Assembly (NCBI GenBank): GCA_009693045.1 | Contig: SHXZ01000009.1 | Location: forward strand, 1-64,000 | Length of the DNA stretch: 64,000 nucleotides | Source: Dehalococcoidia bacterium | GTDB taxonomy: Bacteria; Chloroflexota; Dehalococcoidia; Lucifugimonadales; SHYT01 | Reading direction: 5' to 3' | In this document: positions 1 through 8,668 of the stretch, in pieces | How the letters are laid out: each line of letters opens with the position of its first letter | How positions within the stretch are numbered: position 1 is the first letter of the stretch | The notes under the pieces: generated by a model | Told to the model about the DNA's origin: nothing | Database searches by the model: none | Seen by the model: the letters and a program-made list of their open reading frames with translations, nothing else | Program-made: the position numbers and the translations under genes

Positions 1-1
1 G

Positions 2-2461
2 GCCGGGTTGAACGCATTTGGCGGAGCGCAGTCAGCGGCGGCGCAGGCGGCGTTCCAAGGCGGTCAGGGAGCGATCAATGCCTTTGGTGCAGGAAACGCG
101 GCGGCGGCGCAGGCGGCGTTCCAGGGCGGTCAGCCCGCGTTGAACGCCTTCGGCCAGGGCCAGGCGGCGGCGGCGCAGGTGGCTTTCCAAGGCGGTCAGC
201 CCGCGTTGAACGCCTTTGGTGCAGGAAACGCGGCGGCGGCGCAGGCGGCGTTCCTGGGCGGTCAGGCCGGGTTGAACGCCTTCGGCCAGGGCCAGTCGGC
301 GGCGGCGCAGGCGGCGTTCCAAGGCGGTCAGCCCGCGTTGAACGCCTTCGGTGCAGGAAACGCGGCGGCGGCCCAGGCAGCGTTCCAAGGCGGGCAGGGC
401 GCGGTGAACGCCTTTGGCGGAGCGCAGGCGGCAGCAGTGCAGGCGGCGTTCCAAGGCGGTCAGGCAGCGATCAATGCCTTTGGTGCAGGAAACGCAGCGG
501 CGGCGAAGGCAGCGTTCGAGGGTGGACGGACCACGTTGAACGCCTTTGGTGCAGGAAACGCAGCGGCGGCGCAGGCAGCGTTCCAGGGTGGACAGGCCGC
601 GTTGAGCGCCTTTGGTGCAGGAAACGCAGCGGCGGCGCAGGCAGCATTCCAGGGTGGACAGGCCACGTTGGCCGCCTTTGGCGGAGCGAACGCAGCGGCG
701 GCGCAGGCAGCGTTTACGGCAGGCGCCCCGGCGTTGGCCGCCTTTGGCGGAGCGAACGCAGCGGCGGCGCAGGCAGCGTTTACGGCAGGCGCCCCGGCGT
801 TGGCCGCCTTTGGCGGAGCGAACGTGGCGGCGGCGCAGGCGGCGGCGACGTCAGGGCAAGCCGCGGTGGCGGCCCTTGGCGGCGCGAACGCGGCGGCGGC
901 GCAGGCGGCGGCGACGTCAGGGCAAGCCGCGGTGGCGGCCCTTGGCGGCGCGAACGCGGCCTCGGCGCAAGCCGCATTCACGGGCGGGCAGGCTGCGGTG
1001 AATGCCCTTGGCGGCGCGAACGCGGCGGCGGCGCAGGCGGCGGCGACGTCAGGGCAAGCCGCGATGGCCGCCTTCGGTCAGAGCGTTGCAGCTAGCATGG
1101 TCGCCGGAGGGGTAGCCGGCGCTCAGGCGAACACTGCGGTGGTGTCCAGCGCCGTCGCAGCTTCCCCGGCGGCGTTCATCGCGACCCTCAATGCTCCCAA
1201 TGGCGTGGGCAGCAATAGCCTGGCCATGAGCGCCTTGAATATTTCTCCGGATGCGTTCGTGGCCGCAACTCCGCTGGTAGGGCCACCAGCGGGTGTTGCC
1301 TCCATTCCCGACCCGGTGAATCCGAACCTGGTGATTCAGGCCATTGGTTCTCCTGCGCCTATTCGGTCCGTGCTGGCTAAGTTCCTACGGGTGTTGACCG
1401 GCGCTCACCTCCAGATTGACGACGCTCAAAAGCCGGCGGATGTGCCCGCGTTGGCAGGCCAGGTCACGGCCAACTACTTGACGATGACGCCGCAGAACTT
1501 CACCGCCGCGGACGTGCTTACATCCGAGGTGACGTTCTTTGTGGAGAAGGCGTGGATCAAGGCCAACAACATCCACCCGTTGTCCATCCGGTTCAGCCGG
1601 TTCAACCCGACCACGAAGCAGTGGGAGCAGCACATCAGCAAATTCCTCCGTGATACGGACACCACGATTGACTACTTGGTAGCCCCGCCTCCTGGGTTCT
1701 CGCTGTGGGCCATCTCTGGAGCTGAAGTAATCCCGCCCGTGCAGATCAGGGCGGACAAGCTCACCATAACCCCTGCTCGAATCAGCGCGGGCCAGTCGGC
1801 GGCGGTCCGAGTTGACCTTTCCAACACGGGTGACCAGGCCGGTTCCCAGACCGTAACTCTTCGCCTGAACGGCCAAATACAGGAAAGCCGCAGTGTTAAC
1901 GTGCCTGCTAAGGGGCCAGCGGATACCACCTTCACGGTCCAGCCGAAACAAGGGATCTATGAGGTACGTGTTGAAGGTTTGATCGGCAGTCTGCAGGTCA
2001 CTTCGCCCGCCCCTGCGGTCAGCCCGCAGAGCCTGATCTTCGCCGCCGGCGAGGCGAGCACGACCCTCGTGCTTACCAACCCGGTGGGAGCCGGACGCCT
2101 GAGCTTCAACGTCGCCGCCGATCGGCCGTGGATCAGCGCCAGCCCGTCGCCCGTCACGTTGGACGAGGGCACTCGGCAGAACGTGACTGTCACCGTTGAC
2201 CGCTCCAGCCTTGATCCTGGGACGCAGACAGCTCGGCTCGTCGTTTCCTATAGCGGTGCCCAGACTGGCAGGCTGGAAGTCCAGGTTACGGCCCAAGTCC
2301 CGGCAGCGCCGCCTGCCCAACCGGTGCAGCCAGCGCCTGTCCCAGTGGCGCCGTCGACTGGATTCCCGACGTGGGCGACCGTGGTGATCGTCATCGTGGC
2401 GGTCATAGGCGTCGGCGGGTTCTACATGCTGGTTATCCGGCGGAGGCCAACGCCCGGTTAG
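2..2461 (+). CDS. Repeat-rich membrane-anchored surface protein, 5'-truncated by the window edge
   Basis: The reading frame is open from the left edge, so the true start lies outside. About 819 residues are visible. Residues 1-354 are sixteen tandem 22-residue Ala/Gly/Gln repeats. A PGF-pre-PGF-like domain follows at about 490-570 (VTFFVEKAWIKANNIHP, then GFSLWAISG), then a CARDB-like beta domain at about 580-663 and a BACON-like Ig domain at about 668-764 (DRPWISASP). A Pro-rich linker leads to one C-terminal membrane helix at about 788-808, ended by RRR. This layout fits a secreted protein held in the membrane by its C-terminus with the repeats outside. Domain names are by sequence pattern. 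The function of the repeats is unknown; adhesion or cell-surface structure is inference. A strong hairpin follows the stop codon. Confidence 0.8.
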   Translation, partial: AGLNAFGGAQSAAAQAAFQGGQGAINAFGAGNAAAAQAAFQGGQPALNAFGQGQAAAAQVAFQGGQPALNAFGAGNAAAAQAAFLGGQAGLNAFGQGQSAAAQAAFQGGQPALNAFGAGNAAAAQAAFQGGQGAVNAFGGAQAAAVQAAFQGGQAAINAFGAGNAAAAKAAFEGGRTTLNAFGAGNAAAAQAAFQGGQAALSAFGAGNAAAAQAAFQGGQATLAAFGGANAAAAQAAFTAGAPALAAFGGANAAAAQAAFTAGAPALAAFGGANVAAAQAAATSGQAAVAALGGANAAAAQAAATSGQAAVAALGGANAASAQAAFTGGQAAVNALGGANAAAAQAAATSGQAAMAAFGQSVAASMVAGGVAGAQANTAVVSSAVAASPAAFIATLNAPNGVGSNSLAMSALNISPDAFVAATPLVGPPAGVASIPDPVNPNLVIQAIGSPAPIRSVLAKFLRVLTGAHLQIDDAQKPADVPALAGQVTANYLTMTPQNFTAADVLTSEVTFFVEKAWIKANNIHPLSIRFSRFNPTTKQWEQHISKFLRDTDTTIDYLVAPPPGFSLWAISGAEVIPPVQIRADKLTITPARISAGQSAAVRVDLSNTGDQAGSQTVTLRLNGQIQESRSVNVPAKGPADTTFTVQPKQGIYEVRVEGLIGSLQVTSPAPAVSPQSLIFAAGEASTTLVLTNPVGAGRLSFNVAADRPWISASPSPVTLDEGTRQNVTVTVDRSSLDPGTQTARLVVSYSGAQTGRLEVQVTAQVPAAPPAQPVQPAPVPVAPSTGFPTWATVVIVIVAVIGVGGFYMLVIRRRPTPG
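8..1063 (+). repeat. Sixteen tandem 66-bp coding repeats
   Basis: The period is exactly 66 bp (22 codons) with no indel over sixteen units; a seventeenth partial unit starts at 1064. Each unit splits into two similar 11-residue halves, for example NAFGAGNAAAA and QAAFQGGQPAL. Units near the 3' end lose the Phe of the second half (QAAATSGQ) and are nearly identical at DNA level (for example 840-905 and 906-971), which suggests recent unit duplication. Confidence 0.95.
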
Positions 2462-2481
2462 GTGGCTTGAGAGCAGGCACT

Positions 2482-2525
2482 AGTGGCACGACCCCGGCGC
2501 ATGAAGCGTCCGGGGTCGTGCCACT
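2482..2525 (+). terminator. Perfect 16-bp hairpin after the surface protein gene
   Basis: Arms 2482-2497 and 2510-2525 are exact reverse complements around a 12-base loop, 20 bases after the stop codon. No U-tract follows; instead a G-rich run (about 2528-2547) comes next. It is probably a terminator or mRNA 3'-end stabiliser. Confidence 0.7.
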
Positions 2526-2722
2526 TTCCGGGGGGGAGGGGGGGGGGCGCGTTCGACCGGCGCTATCGGTTGTCTACTTCTTGCGCGCGGATCCGCCGGG
2601 GAGTGTCGTCTCTTTAGCGCCGGTTAGACCTTATGAAACGCTGGATTGCAGATTGACCAATGGCTCATGACCAAGCGGCGCGAAAGGCGTGAATCTCTTC
2701 TGATCTGAGAGGAGCTGGCGCT

Positions 2723-3172
2723 ATGGTCTATACCGTGGAGTATCGGCCGGCAATGTCGCCGCTGTGGATTTGGGCGGCCGTGGCCTCTTGGGTGGGAGTT
2801 ATTCTGGCGAACGGCGTTGTGGGCTTATACGCTGAATCAACCATTTGGTTGGTAACCGCTATCGTCGCGGGCTTGGGATGGGTGTTTCTCACGCTGCTGT
2901 TTATTCAAGTAACGCGGAGGTCGAGGACCGGCACAGCGGAAACCGATGGACGCTCGGTTGTTGTGCGCGAAACGGGTAGCTGGTGGCGGCGGGTCAGCCT
3001 GCGCGGCCGGTTGTCTATGATCGCGTCACATGTGGAGGACTTGAAAGACGGGAGAGTGCTGGCGACTTGCCAGGACCCGGTGTGGGGCATGATCAACGTA
3101 GTATTTCAGGCCTCGTCCCCAGAAGAAGCTCATGCCCTGATGAGCCAGTTGCAAGGCGAACACTTCCGCTAG
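2723..3172 (+). CDS. Small two-helix membrane protein of unknown function
   Basis: A 149-residue protein with an N-terminal segment that forms two membrane helices (about residues 10-31 and 40-62) and a soluble C-terminal half of about 80 residues that ends in ASSPEEAHALMSQLQ. A GGAG ribosome site lies about 8 bases before the ATG. The soluble part could be a PH-like or DUF domain exposed to the cytoplasm after a basic stretch (TRRSRTG), but I do not recognise a family. It stands alone between the surface protein and the tRNA. Confidence 0.7.
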   Translation: MVYTVEYRPAMSPLWIWAAVASWVGVILANGVVGLYAESTIWLVTAIVAGLGWVFLTLLFIQVTRRSRTGTAETDGRSVVVRETGSWWRRVSLRGRLSMIASHVEDLKDGRVLATCQDPVWGMINVVFQASSPEEAHALMSQLQGEHFR

Positions 3173-3275
3173 TAGACTGGCCGGGGCACTCAGGCGATGG
3201 ACTTCACTGCGTTGGCGCCACCAGCTGTCGGCAATCCTGCGTGAACAATACGCGGAGACCTGCATCCCTAGGGAG

Positions 3276-3349
3276 AGTCCCAGGGGGGATTCGAACCCCC
3301 GACCCGCTGCTTAGAAGGCAGCCGCTCTATCCTCCTGAGCTACTGGGAC
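3276..3349 (-). tRNA. tRNA-Arg (anticodon TCT)
   Basis: On the minus strand the cloverleaf is complete: acceptor GTCCCAG/CTGGGAC, D-stem GCTC/GAGC, anticodon stem GCTGC/GCAGC around loop CTTCTAA (anticodon TCT, reads AGA), a 5-base variable region and a T-arm GGGGG-TTCGAAT-CCCCC. CCA is not encoded. The discriminator base reads U, which is unusual for Arg. Confidence 0.95.
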
Positions 3350-3439
3350 ATCGCTGGACTACCATGGTAGTGGCTTTCTGTCATCCCGTACAACGGTTGT
3401 CGTTTCACCTTGCGTTTATAGAGGACGACGGGCTCAGGG

Positions 3440-3736
3440 ATGGTCGCTGCCGTGAGCTACGTCCGCCCAGGGAGTCACCAGAGAGTTTGGGCAAGACTTC
3501 CTTGGAAAGCTCCCTGGCACGCCAGAGAGCACGCCGAGGGCACCCTGTCTCCATGGACCCGCAGTCCGATAGGGGACCCGGACGTTTCGGCCAACATGAG
3601 GGCCCTGCCGAACTGCGCAAGCGCCGCCGATACGGCTAGCGCCTGCACCGACATAGCGGCGACTACTAACGCCCCGGCCTGGGTTATAGACCATACCGGC
3701 ACCGCGCGTGCGGTCATCGCCTCCTCTAGCTACTAG
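3440..3736 (+). pseudogene. Possible C-terminal remnant of a third pilin-like gene
   Basis: The end of this frame reads APAWVIDHTGTARAV before a TAG. It resembles the C-terminus of the second prepilin downstream (LPVWVMDKHGVVWV) and is followed by the two intact prepilin genes. No N-terminal prepilin cleavage motif or membrane helix can be found upstream in the same frame, so an intact gene is unlikely. The similarity is short; the call is tentative. Confidence 0.3.
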
Positions 3737-3811
3737 CCAGCCCTTGTGCGCCGTAGCACCGGCAAGTTACCGAACGACGAACTACCGAACGGAAAGGACA
3801 AAGGAGGACAG

Positions 3812-4348
3812 ATGAAAGCTCGGTTCTTCAAGGGGCAGCGCGGGTTGAGCTTGATTGAGCTCGCGGTGATCATGGCGATCATGGGCGTCTTGGCGGCCAT
3901 CGTGGTCCCCAACGTAGGTGGCTTCTTCGTAGGCGGCTTCTTCTCCGCAGGCCAGTCGCAGTCCTATATCGGCGACCAGCAGACCCTCCAGACCGCGGTC
4001 AACGGCTTTCGCACCGACAGCAGCAACGTTGGCAACAAGAACCCAACCGAGGCGAACTTTAAGTCCAAGGCCGACGCGACCAAGAACTGCGGCGGCACCG
4101 GAATCGGCACACCTTCCGCAACGTGCGCCTCCTATATGGACCTCAACGTTCTGGTGAACGGCAGCGACCCGATCCCTGGCGCCTACATACAGGGCACAGA
4201 CTCCGTGAAGTCGGCGGACAAGACGAAGAACACCACCGCTACCCAGGCGATTTCCGGCTCGTATGGCTGGTATGTTAACGACAAGGGCGTGGTCAATTCC
4301 ACCTTCGGCGCCACCAACCTGGCTGACTTCCAGGAGACCTATCCGTAA
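3812..4348 (+). CDS. Type IV prepilin-like protein
   Basis: A 178-residue protein with a class III signal: basic leader MKARFFKGQRG followed by LSLIELAVIMAIMGVLAAIV, with Glu at +5 of the mature protein and a hydrophobic helix. A prepilin peptidase would cut after the Gly. The C-terminal globular domain carries two Cys (NCGGTG and ATCAS) that could form a disulfide. ATG 3812 is chosen because AAAGGAGG sits 5 bases upstream; an upstream in-frame start at 3746 has no such site. It is one of two prepilins in a row. Role: type IV pilus, pseudopilus or DNA-uptake filament; the sequence does not decide which. Confidence 0.85.
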   Translation: MKARFFKGQRGLSLIELAVIMAIMGVLAAIVVPNVGGFFVGGFFSAGQSQSYIGDQQTLQTAVNGFRTDSSNVGNKNPTEANFKSKADATKNCGGTGIGTPSATCASYMDLNVLVNGSDPIPGAYIQGTDSVKSADKTKNTTATQAISGSYGWYVNDKGVVNSTFGATNLADFQETYP

Positions 4349-4392
4349 CCACTTTGTTAGGGCGCGGTAGCGCGAGCACGGCCTAGACAAAC

Positions 4393-4438
4393 GGCGACTA
4401 TCCCTTGCGGAGCATAGAGCCTTCAGGGGATAGTCGCC
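4393..4438 (+). terminator. Hairpin between the two prepilin genes
   Basis: Perfect 12-bp arms 4393-4404 and 4427-4438 enclose a 22-base loop, 45 bases after the first prepilin stop. No U-tract. It may separate expression of the abundant pilin from the next gene. Confidence 0.55.
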
Positions 4439-4525
4439 AAGGATTTCGTGATACTCGCGGCAAGCGGGAGAGGCTGTTGATAATGCGCTCTCTCCTGACC
4501 AAGGCCGTTCCCTTTGGGCTTGTAG

Positions 4526-5125
4526 ATGCATCACGTTAGGCGGACCATCAGCGCACAGCGGGGACTCACGCTGTTGGAAATGGCTGTGGTCGGCGCCATC
4601 CTTTCCATCCTCGCCGGCCTCACCGCCGTGGCGGTTACCGGCTCCGCCACCTCAACCAGCGGCGCCGCCATCCTCGCCGACGTCTCTGAAGTGCAGAAAG
4701 CCGTGGAAAACTTCTCAGGCCAGCATCCCTCCGGCCTGTACCCCACGCTCAACGGGTGCCTGCCCGGGCAGGTCAAGCTCCCCAACGGCCAGTGCCAGCA
4801 CAGCGCCGACCCTGGCAAGATGCTTCCCGAAGACGTGGCAACCTGGGCCGCCATCGTCTGGCGGAAGCCGATGCGCACCTGCGACGGTAAGCTCCTCACG
4901 CTGCGGGACGACTTCCTCCTCCGTGCTCCAAGCCACGGCCTGGAGCACACCGACGGCAGCGGTTGGACGCGCGCCGTCCCTGATCCCGACGGCGTCACCC
5001 CCAGCCTGCTTGTCCCGGACCACGCCGGCTTCAACGACCCCAGCTCCTCCTCCACGCGGCTGCCGGTGTGGGTGATGGACAAGCACGGCGTCGTCTGGGT
5101 GACGCTGACGGTCGGGGAGTACTAG
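4526..5125 (+). CDS. Second type IV prepilin-like protein
   Basis: A 199-residue protein with leader MHHVRRTISAQRG, then LTLLEMAVVGAILSILAGL: Gly at -1, Leu at +1 and Glu at +5, followed by a membrane helix. The mature domain has paired Cys near CLPGQVKLPNGQCQ, a motif seen in minor pilins and GspG/H-like proteins. It differs in sequence from the first prepilin, so it is a minor-pilin candidate rather than a simple duplicate. No strong ribosome site precedes the ATG at 4526. No assembly ATPase or prepilin peptidase is in the window. Confidence 0.8.
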   Translation: MHHVRRTISAQRGLTLLEMAVVGAILSILAGLTAVAVTGSATSTSGAAILADVSEVQKAVENFSGQHPSGLYPTLNGCLPGQVKLPNGQCQHSADPGKMLPEDVATWAAIVWRKPMRTCDGKLLTLRDDFLLRAPSHGLEHTDGSGWTRAVPDPDGVTPSLLVPDHAGFNDPSSSSTRLPVWVMDKHGVVWVTLTVGEY

Positions 5126-5276
5126 GTTTTGCCCACCGAACCCTGGCAGGCCGACCAGGGTTGTTGTTCCCCCCTTTCCGTTCCTCTCACTGGAAACGGG
5201 TTTTCAGAACGCTCCTCACCCAAACCTGTCCGTGGTATAGTGCGCGCAGCCAACTAGACCGGGAGGAGGCTTGGGC

Positions 5277-6242
5277 ATGGTCACCTATCACTCGTCCTTT
5301 GACAAACCGTTGGACTACAAGGACATCATCTATGAGAAGGACAAGCCCATCGCGCGCATCATCCTGAACCGTCCGGAGAAGATGAACGCCCTGCGCCACC
5401 AGCTCCGCGGCGAGGTCTTCCACGCCCTGCGTGTGGCCGAGGCCGACCCGGAGGTGGGCGTCATCATCATCAAGGGCGCGGGACGATGCTTCAGCGCGGG
5501 GTACGACCTCGGCGGCGGCAACCAGGGTTTCACCCTCCCCGACGTCGGCTCCAGGCACCCGGGCATCGGCCAGTGGCCGCGCCACCTCAACGCAGGCTAC
5601 TACATGATCTGGGAGCTCGAGAAGGTCGTCATCGCGCAGGCGCACGGCTACTGCCTGGCCGGCGCCACCGAGCTGGCCGCTTATTGCGACCTGTTCGTCG
5701 TCTCGGAGGACCTCCAGATCGGCTATCCGCCCGTGCGCGCCATGTCGCCGCCGGACAACCTCTGGTTCCCGTGGCACATGTCCATGCGCAAGGCCAAGGA
5801 GATGCTCTTTACCGGCGACCCGATCACTGGTGAAGAGGCGGTGGAGCTTGGGCTGGCGAACTACGCCGTTCCTGCCGACAAGCTGGACGAGTTCACGACC
5901 AACCTGGCGAAGCGGGTTGCGCTCATCGCGCCGTCGCTGCTGGCGCTCAGCAAGCGGCAGATCAACAAGGTGTACGACATCATGGGCCACCGCCTGGCCA
6001 TGGAGGTCGGCAACCTCTACCAGGGCATGAACCCCCAGCGCCCAGAGGCTGGTGAGTTCGCCCGCATCTCCCGCGAGCACGGCCTGAAAGCCGCCCTCAA
6101 CTGGCGCGATGAGAAGTTCGGCGACTACGGCACCACCCCCGCCGCCAAGATGGCCCGCGACATGCGGAAGGCGCGGGAGGCGCAGCCGGACGGCGCCAGC
6201 AGGACGCCTGCGAACCGCGCGGGCGTGCGTAGGGAGGAGTAG
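5277..6242 (+). CDS. Enoyl-CoA hydratase/isomerase (crotonase) family protein
   Basis: A 321-residue crotonase-fold protein. The oxyanion-hole motifs are visible: GAGRCFSAGYDL (about residues 67-78) and HGYCLAGATELAAYCDL (about 121-137). It is longer than the usual 260 residues because of a C-terminal extension with a helical end. ATG 5277 is chosen because GGAGG at 5265-5269 is 7 bases away; the TTG at 5271 is too close. The substrate cannot be told; family members hydrate, isomerise or cleave acyl-CoA esters. It is transcribed alone and ends at a shared terminator with the convergent molybdenum hydroxylase gene. Confidence 0.85.
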   Translation: MVTYHSSFDKPLDYKDIIYEKDKPIARIILNRPEKMNALRHQLRGEVFHALRVAEADPEVGVIIIKGAGRCFSAGYDLGGGNQGFTLPDVGSRHPGIGQWPRHLNAGYYMIWELEKVVIAQAHGYCLAGATELAAYCDLFVVSEDLQIGYPPVRAMSPPDNLWFPWHMSMRKAKEMLFTGDPITGEEAVELGLANYAVPADKLDEFTTNLAKRVALIAPSLLALSKRQINKVYDIMGHRLAMEVGNLYQGMNPQRPEAGEFARISREHGLKAALNWRDEKFGDYGTTPAAKMARDMRKAREAQPDGASRTPANRAGVRREE

Positions 6243-6281
6243 CACCTATCGTGAGCCCTGGAGATGTATAGGCGCTTCAAT

Positions 6282-6313
6282 ACGTAGGGGCGCACGGCTG
6301 TGCGCCCCTACGT
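6282..6313. terminator. Bidirectional terminator hairpin of the GTAGGGGCG repeat family
   Basis: Perfect 14-bp arms 6282-6295 and 6300-6313 with a 4-base loop, followed on plus by TGTTTTG. It lies between convergent genes. The arm core GTAGGGGCGCAC belongs to a repeat found several times in the window. Confidence 0.7.
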
Positions 6314-6334
6314 TGTTTTGGTCAGCGGCGAGCG

Positions 6335-8563
6335 TTATTTGGACTGTGCCTTCAGCCCCTCGTACACCTTCTCCGCCGTGATGGGCAGGCTCGTGACGCG
6401 CACGCCCACCGCGTCGCGGACCGCGTTGGCGACGGCGGCCACGATGGCCGAGACGGTGTGCTCTCCGATGGCCTTGCCCTGATAGGGAGCGGGGCCGGGC
6501 ACGCCCTTAACTAGCACGGTCTCCAGCGGGGGTATATCCCGCATCGTTGGGATCTTGTACTCCGCGAACGACGGAGTCGTGACCACGCCATCCTGGACTT
6601 GCAGCTCCTCTAAGAGCGCGTAGCCAAGCGCCTGGACCACGCCGCCGTCTATCTGCCCCTGGTGGCCGAGCGGGTTGAGGATCGTGCCCACCTCGTGAGC
6701 AGAAACCACCTTGAGCACCGTCACCTGGCCCGTTTCCGGGTCCACGGCCACCTCGGCGGCCTGCGCGCAGAACGCGGCGCCGCCCGGCGCGCTCGTGGCC
6801 TCGTAGGCCGCCTCGGCGGTCAGTGAGCCCACGGGCAGGCTGGAGGCCAGCGCCGCCAACGAGAGACTTCGCCCTCTCGCGTGGAAGGCCCCGCCGGACA
6901 GGCGCGCCTCGCGAGGAGACACCCCCAGACGCTCGGCGGCCAGGGCCTCCAGTCTTTGCCGGAGCGCCTGCGCCGCGCGGTACGCCGCCTGCCCGCCAAT
7001 GTGCGTCACGCGGCTTCCCCCGACTCCGGAATCAAACGGTGCCTGGTCCGTGTCCTGCGGCAGCACGCTCACCGACTCCACGGGAACAGTAAGCACCTCG
7101 CTCACCACCTGCCGGAGGGTCATGTAGGCGCCGGTGCCGGTATCCACCATCGGCGTTCGCAGCTCCACCGCGCCGATAGGGGTGAGCGTGACGCTGGCCG
7201 TCGTCTGGCCGCTGCCCGTGTGCCGCTCCGTGATCCCGATGCCCCGCCCGACATATCGTGGCTTCGGCTTGCCCCAGCCGATGGCGTCGGCGGCTGCCTG
7301 GAGCGTCTCCTGCGGTCGCACGTCGTGCCACGCGCCGCCGGTGAGGTTCGGGTCGCCCTCCTTCACCAGGTGACGCCGCCGGTACTCCAGCGGGTCAACG
7401 CCCAGCGCGCGGGCGACCTCGTCCATGTGCGACTCCGCCGCGAAGATCGCCTGAGGCTCGCCGGGGGCGCGCATGTGCCCGCCCGGCACGGTGTTGGTAT
7501 AGACGCAGTGGCTCTCAATGAGCACGTTGGGGATGCGGTACGTCCCCGCCGCGTTCTGCGCCCCCATCAGGTTGATGGAGGGCACCGGCTTGAACGCCCC
7601 GTACGCTCCGTTGTTGAAGTAGAGCACCGAGTGGCGGGCCAGGAGGTTGCCGTCTCGGTCAACGCCGGAGCGTATGGTGATGACCCCTGCGTGCCGGGGG
7701 TTGCCGGCGATGAACTCCTCGTAGTAGTCCATTACCATCTTGACCGGACGCCGCGTCTGCCGCGACAGGAAGTAGCACAGCGGCACGTCCATGAACGAGC
7801 CCTTGCCGCCGAAGTCGCCGCCGACCGGCGTGGCGTGGACAACGATCCGGCGATCGTCCAGCTCCGTCGCCTCCGCCAGCTGCCGCCGCAGCGCGAACGG
7901 CGTCTTGTTGCTCGCCCACACCCGGACCGAGCCGTCCGCGTCAGCGGAGACGAGGCAGGCGTGAGGCTCCAGGTAGGCCTGGTGGACCATCGGCACGCGG
8001 AAGGTGTGCTCAAACACTTGTGCGGCCTGCGCGAAGCCCTGCGCAGTGTCGCCAAGGCGCCAGGTGAGGGTTGAGAAGAGGTTGCTCGGCTTCGCCATTG
8101 GCTGGGGCAGGCCGACGTAGTGCTGTATGTTTTCGTGGATGAGCGGCGCGTCGGGGGAGGCCGCCTCCTGCGGGTCAAACACCGCGGGCAGCTCCTCATA
8201 CTCCACCCGGATGCGGTGGAGCGCATCCTCGGCGGCATCCGAGTCCTCCGCCGCCACGGCAGCCACCTTCTCGCCGATGAAGCGCACCTTGTCCCGCGCC
8301 AGCACCGGCATGTCCCGTAACCTGCGGCCAACAAGCGCCTGCGGCAGGTCGGCAGCGGTGAGCACCGCGCGCACCCCCGGCACGTCCCAGGCCCCCGACG
8401 CGTCTATCCGCACGATCCGGGCGTGCGGGTGCGGGCTGCGCAACACCTGCGCCCACAGCGTCCCGGGCAGCGACACGTCCGCCGTGTAGCGCGTCTTGCC
8501 TGTCACCTTGTCCAGGCCTTCCAGCCTGGGGAGCGTCCTGCCGATGGTCGTGAAGGTCGTCAT
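6335..8563 (-). CDS. Xanthine dehydrogenase family, molybdopterin-binding large subunit
   Basis: A 742-residue molybdenum hydroxylase large subunit: N-terminal aldehyde oxidase/xanthine dehydrogenase a/b-hammerhead domain (about 20-130), then the two Mo-pterin binding domains with GGDFGGKGSF and HMRAPGEPQ motifs. The AYxCSFR active-site loop of form I CO dehydrogenase is not present, so the substrate is more likely an aldehyde, purine or other heterocycle. ATG 8563 follows a GGGGGAG ribosome site; an upstream in-frame start lacks one. Its partner subunits lie on the opposite strand at 9.5-10.8 kb, separated by a HEPN-type pair, which is an unusual order for this complex. Confidence 0.9.
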   Translation of the reverse strand: MTTFTTIGRTLPRLEGLDKVTGKTRYTADVSLPGTLWAQVLRSPHPHARIVRIDASGAWDVPGVRAVLTAADLPQALVGRRLRDMPVLARDKVRFIGEKVAAVAAEDSDAAEDALHRIRVEYEELPAVFDPQEAASPDAPLIHENIQHYVGLPQPMAKPSNLFSTLTWRLGDTAQGFAQAAQVFEHTFRVPMVHQAYLEPHACLVSADADGSVRVWASNKTPFALRRQLAEATELDDRRIVVHATPVGGDFGGKGSFMDVPLCYFLSRQTRRPVKMVMDYYEEFIAGNPRHAGVITIRSGVDRDGNLLARHSVLYFNNGAYGAFKPVPSINLMGAQNAAGTYRIPNVLIESHCVYTNTVPGGHMRAPGEPQAIFAAESHMDEVARALGVDPLEYRRRHLVKEGDPNLTGGAWHDVRPQETLQAAADAIGWGKPKPRYVGRGIGITERHTGSGQTTASVTLTPIGAVELRTPMVDTGTGAYMTLRQVVSEVLTVPVESVSVLPQDTDQAPFDSGVGGSRVTHIGGQAAYRAAQALRQRLEALAAERLGVSPREARLSGGAFHARGRSLSLAALASSLPVGSLTAEAAYEATSAPGGAAFCAQAAEVAVDPETGQVTVLKVVSAHEVGTILNPLGHQGQIDGGVVQALGYALLEELQVQDGVVTTPSFAEYKIPTMRDIPPLETVLVKGVPGPAPYQGKAIGEHTVSAIVAAVANAVRDAVGVRVTSLPITAEKVYEGLKAQSK

Positions 8564-8593
8564 GGAACTCCCCCTTGTGGGCTGGAGTGGCTT

Positions 8594-8602
8594 AGTATAG
8601 CA
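8594..8602 (-). promoter_or_regulatory. Extended -10 promoter of the Mo-hydroxylase large subunit
   Basis: Minus strand reads TGCTATACT, an extended -10 (TGn + TATACT), 31 bases upstream of the ATG. No good -35 is seen, as expected for extended -10 promoters. The same motif precedes surE. Confidence 0.6.
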
Positions 8603-8668
8603 TCGGGGAAGGAGCACTTGGGGCTTGCCGGACGTCTCCCCTAGTTAGCCGTGCTGAGGAATACCTCA

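Noticed and set aside
460..981. Ala/Pro-rich frame on minus in the 66-bp repeat array
   Set aside because: Any frame of a 66-bp GC-rich repeat stays open; the plus frame continues into real domains and a membrane anchor.
2526..2550. G-run of about 20 bases after the first hairpin as a phase-variation tract
   Set aside because: It lies outside any gene and promoter that I can identify.
5187..6245. Open frame on minus opposite the crotonase gene
   Set aside because: Shadow of the crotonase codon pattern; no motif and no ribosome site.
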